The translations under genes were made by a program, and so were the position numbers. DNA of 7,875 nucleotides from Alphaproteobacteria bacterium (GTDB lineage Bacteria > Pseudomonadota > Alphaproteobacteria > Sphingomonadales > Sphingomonadaceae): contig JAGWQR010000274.1 in assembly GCA_028869975.1 (NCBI GenBank), positions 1 to 7,875 on the forward strand. The letters run 5' to 3'. Positions 5,477-7,875 of the stretch are shown in pieces (the first letter of the stretch is position 1; each line of letters starts with the position of its first letter). The notes under the pieces are model-generated. The model had not been told where the DNA came from and did no database searches. It saw only the letters and a list, made by a program, of their open reading frames with translations.

Positions 5477-5491
5477 CCCTCCAATTTCAGT

Positions 5492-5505
5492 GCCAGAAAC
5501 CTGGC
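5492..5505 (-). terminator. Possible hairpin at the end of the catabolic operon
   Basis: GCCAG-AAAC-CTGGC is a perfect 5-bp stem with a 4-base loop, about 40 bases past the stop codon of the minus-strand hydrolase gene and facing the tRNA transcript. No T-run follows on the minus strand. It may work in either direction or be incidental. Confidence 0.22.
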
Positions 5506-5546
5506 GGGCAAAACCAACTGGATTTGAAAAATATGTATTCGCGTCC

Positions 5547-6416
5547 TTATCGTACAAGCGGCGCTATAAAACCACGCAGCGCATCGCTCAAGGCATGATC
5601 GCCGTCAATTTCGCCCGTGCCGATATGCAAGGCTATCGAATAATGATTATGTCCTGCTGCAACAAATTTTGTGGTCGGCAAGATCGGGTGCCGAGTGCGA
5701 TCAGCGACCATCGCATCAAACTCGGTCTGGAAACGCGGTGGATCATACTCTGCACGTGCAATAAACAAAGGCAGCTGCGTATGCTCTATCGCAGCACAGG
5801 GCATGCGTGATGTATAGTCAGCCTGAGCACCATAATAAGGCGTATCACGCTCATCAAGTGGTGTATAGCCATACAGGCCCGAGAGCAGGATTATGCCATT
5901 TACACCTTCCAGTTTCTTGCTTGTTTGCGCATGCATCAGCCATGTCCCGAGGTGCACCGCCCCCGCTGATGTCCCCATCAGGATGATCCGCGCGGGATCA
6001 CCGCCATAATGTGCAATGTTCGCGCGAAGCCAGCCCACAGCCGCCGCGACATCCTCTCCACCCGAAGGCCAGGCAGCATCAGGAACGAGCCGATAGTTCA
6101 TCACAGCCCCGATCATGCCATTGCGTGCAGCCCAGCGCCCGATATGTGCGTTTGGCCACTGGGTTGCGCCACCCTTGTCGCCCTGCACGAAGCCTCCGCC
6201 ATGCACGAAGAGAAGAACTGGCATGGGCTGAGCGTTATCTGGCGCGTAAAGATCAAGCTGCTGTCGTGGGAGCGGCCCATAGGCGATGTCAGATGCAACA
6301 GGTGACATCAGCGACATGAGTGCCGATTGCTCAGAGTGGAACAGTGCACGGATATTTGTAATCACTTCGGGGGTCAACGTCGTGCCCAGGCTGGCGATGC
6401 AGGCAGCACGGTTCAT
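5547..6416 (-). CDS. Alpha/beta hydrolase of the HGGG esterase / arylformamidase-like type
   Basis: A serine hydrolase of 289 residues, probably cytoplasmic as no signal peptide is visible. The oxyanion motif is HGGG (72-75, in LLFVHGGGFVQGD), the nucleophile elbow GTSAG places S150 (148-152), the acid is probably D225 in RAEYDPPRFQ, and the histidine H256 or H258 in AAGHNHYS. This pattern belongs to the hormone-sensitive-lipase / BD-FAE / kynurenine-formamidase-like branch, not to classical MhpC/BphD C-C hydrolases, which have a GNSMGG-type elbow. The start at 6416 overlaps the dioxygenase stop as ATGA; an upstream ATG at 6530 would lie deep inside that gene and its extra residues look unlike protein N-termini. 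As last gene of the operon it may hydrolyse the ring-fission product or an ester or amide of the substrate. Substrate unknown. Confidence 0.85.
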   Translation of the reverse strand: MNRAACIASLGTTLTPEVITNIRALFHSEQSALMSLMSPVASDIAYGPLPRQQLDLYAPDNAQPMPVLLFVHGGGFVQGDKGGATQWPNAHIGRWAARNGMIGAVMNYRLVPDAAWPSGGEDVAAAVGWLRANIAHYGGDPARIILMGTSAGAVHLGTWLMHAQTSKKLEGVNGIILLSGLYGYTPLDERDTPYYGAQADYTSRMPCAAIEHTQLPLFIARAEYDPPRFQTEFDAMVADRTRHPILPTTKFVAAGHNHYSIALHIGTGEIDGDHALSDALRGFIAPLVR

Positions 6417-7300
6417 GCGAGAAGAACCTGTTCCCAGGCGCGCACAAAACGGAAGCGCTCCTCTGCCAAACGCAGTCCGGCAACATCCTTGTCTGACATG
6501 CCCCATTGATCGATCCGTCCTTCGGGCCATGTCCAGTCCTCGGGCGAACCGGTTTTGTAGTCGGAGGGCACAATCTCAACGGCCGTTGAAAACTCCACCA
6601 CCGGTCCGAACGGGGCAATGAAATAGGCGAACGCGTTATCGCCAGGTCCATGCCGCCCCGGCCCCCAGGCGGGCGCAAGGCCATGATCGCGCAACCGTCC
6701 TATGCCACGCATCACCGCGTCAAGGTCATTCATTTCAAATGCGATATGATTGAGTGAGCTAATCCCGGCCCGCGCAAATGCCGTACTGTGGTGGCTGGCA
6801 TTGCAGCGGACAAACACCATGCCCTTGGTGCGGTCGGAAACCTTGAAGCCAAGTGCGGTCTCGGCAAGCGTTCCACTCCCCTCGGCATCCACCGCATTGA
6901 ACACGATATGTGTGAGTTTGACTGGAAGATCGCGTCCTTCAATGGGCGCTACTTCGCTCGTATCGGAGAGGAATCGGAAAATTTCTCCCTCTGACAGTTG
7001 CACGATCAGGCCATCCCCACCGCCGGGATCATCTGATATGACTGGTCGTGCGGGGAGCTCATGCTCTGAAACAGAACGTGCGATTTCCCGTAGTCGTTCG
7101 CGTGAACACACAAATGTCACCGAACGAACGCTTTCGCCCTCGGCCTTGTGTAGCGCGAGCAGATAGGGGAAAGTGCCGCTCCCGCGCAGATAATGCGTGT
7201 CGCTGCGCACCTCTGCTGCCGCCAAGCCCCAAATGTCAGTCATGAAACGCGCTGCTGTTGCCGGATCAGGCAGAGCCAACTCAATGCTACGCAGCCTCAT
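6413..7300 (-). CDS. Extradiol (catechol 2,3-dioxygenase-like) ring-cleavage dioxygenase, VOC superfamily
   Basis: The 295-residue protein has two VOC modules, roughly 1-120 and 125-245, the layout of type I extradiol dioxygenases. They use Fe(II) and O2 to open catechols next to the hydroxyl pair. The second module carries the metal ligands H131 (LTHIVF), H185 (LNHIAF) and E236 (PVVEFST). H170, H217 (GPGRHGPGDN) and Y226 (AYFIAPFG) match the catalytic His, His and Tyr of BphC in order and nearly in spacing (recalled BphC numbering 195, 241, 250). The first module is degenerate, as expected. The start at 7300 makes an ATGA overlap with the upstream gene; an ATG at 7348 would add 16 residues inside that gene and is unlikely. 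A tail of about 50 residues after the second module is Trp-rich (DWTWPEGRIDQWGMSD). A fully inactive VOC homologue is unlikely given the intact residues; the substrate is not readable. Confidence 0.85.
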   Translation of the reverse strand: MRLRSIELALPDPATAARFMTDIWGLAAAEVRSDTHYLRGSGTFPYLLALHKAEGESVRSVTFVCSRERLREIARSVSEHELPARPVISDDPGGGDGLIVQLSEGEIFRFLSDTSEVAPIEGRDLPVKLTHIVFNAVDAEGSGTLAETALGFKVSDRTKGMVFVRCNASHHSTAFARAGISSLNHIAFEMNDLDAVMRGIGRLRDHGLAPAWGPGRHGPGDNAFAYFIAPFGPVVEFSTAVEIVPSDYKTGSPEDWTWPEGRIDQWGMSDKDVAGLRLAEERFRFVRAWEQVLLA

Positions 7301-7719
7301 ACGCCAGCCCCATGCAGGCCTGCCGTCAGGATACCTGCACGCGCGCACTCCTCATCGGCATCGCCGGTATCGCCGCTGATCCCGACAGCACCAATCAGCG
7401 CCCCGTATTCATCGCGTACCAGCACACCGCCCGGAGAAAAGGCGATCTGCCCGCCTACTACGCCACTCAGGCTCTGGTAAAAGAGCGGGTTAGCTTTGGC
7501 GCGTTCAGCAATCGCGCGGGTGTCAGCCCCCATGCCGAGCGCACCCATCGCCTTGGCGCGCGCTATATCAAGCCGATATAGCGTGGCGCCGTCCTCACGT
7601 GCCATAGCGACCACCTGCCCCCCTGCATCGAGCACGACGAGCCCGAGCGGGTTGAGTGTATCGGCGCGCGCACGCCCGAATGCGGCGGTGATTATTGACA
7701 TGGCCTGATCGAGTTTCAT
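7297..7719 (-). CDS. GlcG/HbpS-family (DUF336) protein
   Basis: A 140-residue single-domain protein. It shows the GlcG/HbpS pattern: an opening helix (LDQAMSIITAAFGRA), the strand pair PLGLVVLDAGGQVVAMARED, a segment ARAKAMGALGMG, a central GGQIAFSPGGVLV, and the closing GALIGAVGISGDTGDADEECARAGI. HbpS binds haem and E. coli GlcG sits in the glycolate operon without a defined activity. Members often lie inside aromatic or organic-acid catabolic operons, but their role there is not settled. No signal peptide is visible, so it is probably cytoplasmic. GGAG (7728-7731) is 8 bases before the ATG, and both ends overlap neighbours as ATGA. Here it lies between the hydroxylase and the dioxygenase, which suggests a role with the intermediates or the iron of the ring-cleavage step (inference). 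Confidence 0.85.
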   Translation of the reverse strand: MKLDQAMSIITAAFGRARADTLNPLGLVVLDAGGQVVAMAREDGATLYRLDIARAKAMGALGMGADTRAIAERAKANPLFYQSLSGVVGGQIAFSPGGVLVRDEYGALIGAVGISGDTGDADEECARAGILTAGLHGAGV

Positions 7720-7875
7720 GCGATTGTCTCCAGTATGGGGTTATGATTTAGGACTGCGGCGCGTGCGCTGATGAGATCATCTGGTGTGCCGGTGCCAAAC
7801 ACATAATGATCGGGGCGGATCAGCACTGCCGGGACACGCAGTTCGTCAAGCCAGCGCGCAACGGCACCGCCATCA
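7716..7875 (-). CDS. C-terminus of an FAD-dependent aromatic hydroxylase (cut by window edge)
   Basis: The last 52 residues before the TGA at 7716-7718 are visible. They contain GGAVARWLDELRVPAVLIRP followed by DHYVFGTGTPDDL. The VLIRPD-x-YV-x-G stretch is the characteristic end of the thioredoxin-like C-terminal domain of class A flavoprotein hydroxylases of the phenol hydroxylase / MhpA / TfdB type, which put a hydroxyl onto a phenolic ring using FAD and NAD(P)H. Its stop overlaps the GlcG/HbpS-like start as ATGA. As first enzyme of the operon it would supply the catechol for the dioxygenase. The FAD-binding N-terminus is outside the window, so identity rests on this tail. Confidence 0.7.
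   Translation of the reverse strand, partial: DGGAVARWLDELRVPAVLIRPDHYVFGTGTPDDLISARAAVLNHNPILETIA

Noticed and set aside
6417..6530. Extended N-terminus of the hydrolase from the ATG at 6530
   Set aside because: It would overlap the dioxygenase gene by over 100 bases, and the ATGA junction at 6413-6416 gives a natural start.
7301..7348. Extended N-terminus of the dioxygenase from the ATG at 7348
   Set aside because: The extra 16 residues lie inside the GlcG/HbpS-like gene and precede the natural VOC start MRLRSIELALPD at the ATGA junction.
1..7875. CRISPR array, insertion sequence or phage genes
   Set aside because: No regularly spaced repeats, no transposase or integrase motifs and no terminal inverted repeats were seen on either strand.

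Overview
The window looks like a chromosomal segment of a moderately GC-rich alphaproteobacterium, most likely a sphingomonad. This rests on the leuB-metZ-apaG-like gene order, an unusually short RecO, and the general style of the proteins. The assignment is inference from gene content; no rRNA or other marker is present.

Left part (1-3758, all on the minus strand, so read right to left): an outer-membrane polysaccharide export (OPX/Wza-type) lipoprotein, the recombination mediator RecO, 3-isopropylmalate dehydrogenase LeuB, O-succinylhomoserine sulfhydrylase MetZ, and the first 16 codons of a gene that looks like apaG. Gaps are 44, 25 (31 from the preferred leuB ATG) and 27 bases, and then an ATGA stop/start overlap, so this could be one transcript. 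It joins leucine synthesis (LeuB) to methionine synthesis (MetZ).

Centre (3759-5449): an AT-rich divergent control region with several inverted repeats, one of which wraps a consensus TTGACA on the minus strand. It is followed on the plus strand by a 26-residue membrane-type micro-ORF with an excellent Shine-Dalgarno sequence. Next comes an 18-codon leader ORF whose last nine residues are IVLRVRIDL, then ilvE (branched-chain aminotransferase), two back-to-back hairpins and a tRNA-Gln(TTG). The leader contains two GTA codons and one CTA codon, none of which occurs anywhere in the 358 codons of ilvE. Alternative hairpins lie between leader and ilvE. Together these suggest ribosome-mediated attenuation of ilvE by branched-chain amino acid supply, and this is the most interesting signal in the window.

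Right part (5450-7875, minus strand): a tightly packed catabolic operon, read right to left. It encodes the C-terminus of a flavoprotein aromatic hydroxylase, a GlcG/HbpS-family protein, a two-module extradiol ring-cleavage dioxygenase carrying all expected active-site residues, and an alpha/beta hydrolase of the HGGG/GTSAG type. All three junctions are 4-base ATGA overlaps. The logical scheme is hydroxylation of a phenolic ring to a catechol, meta-cleavage, then hydrolysis of the ring-fission product. The substrate cannot be read from the sequence.

No insertion sequence, CRISPR array or phage gene was seen.
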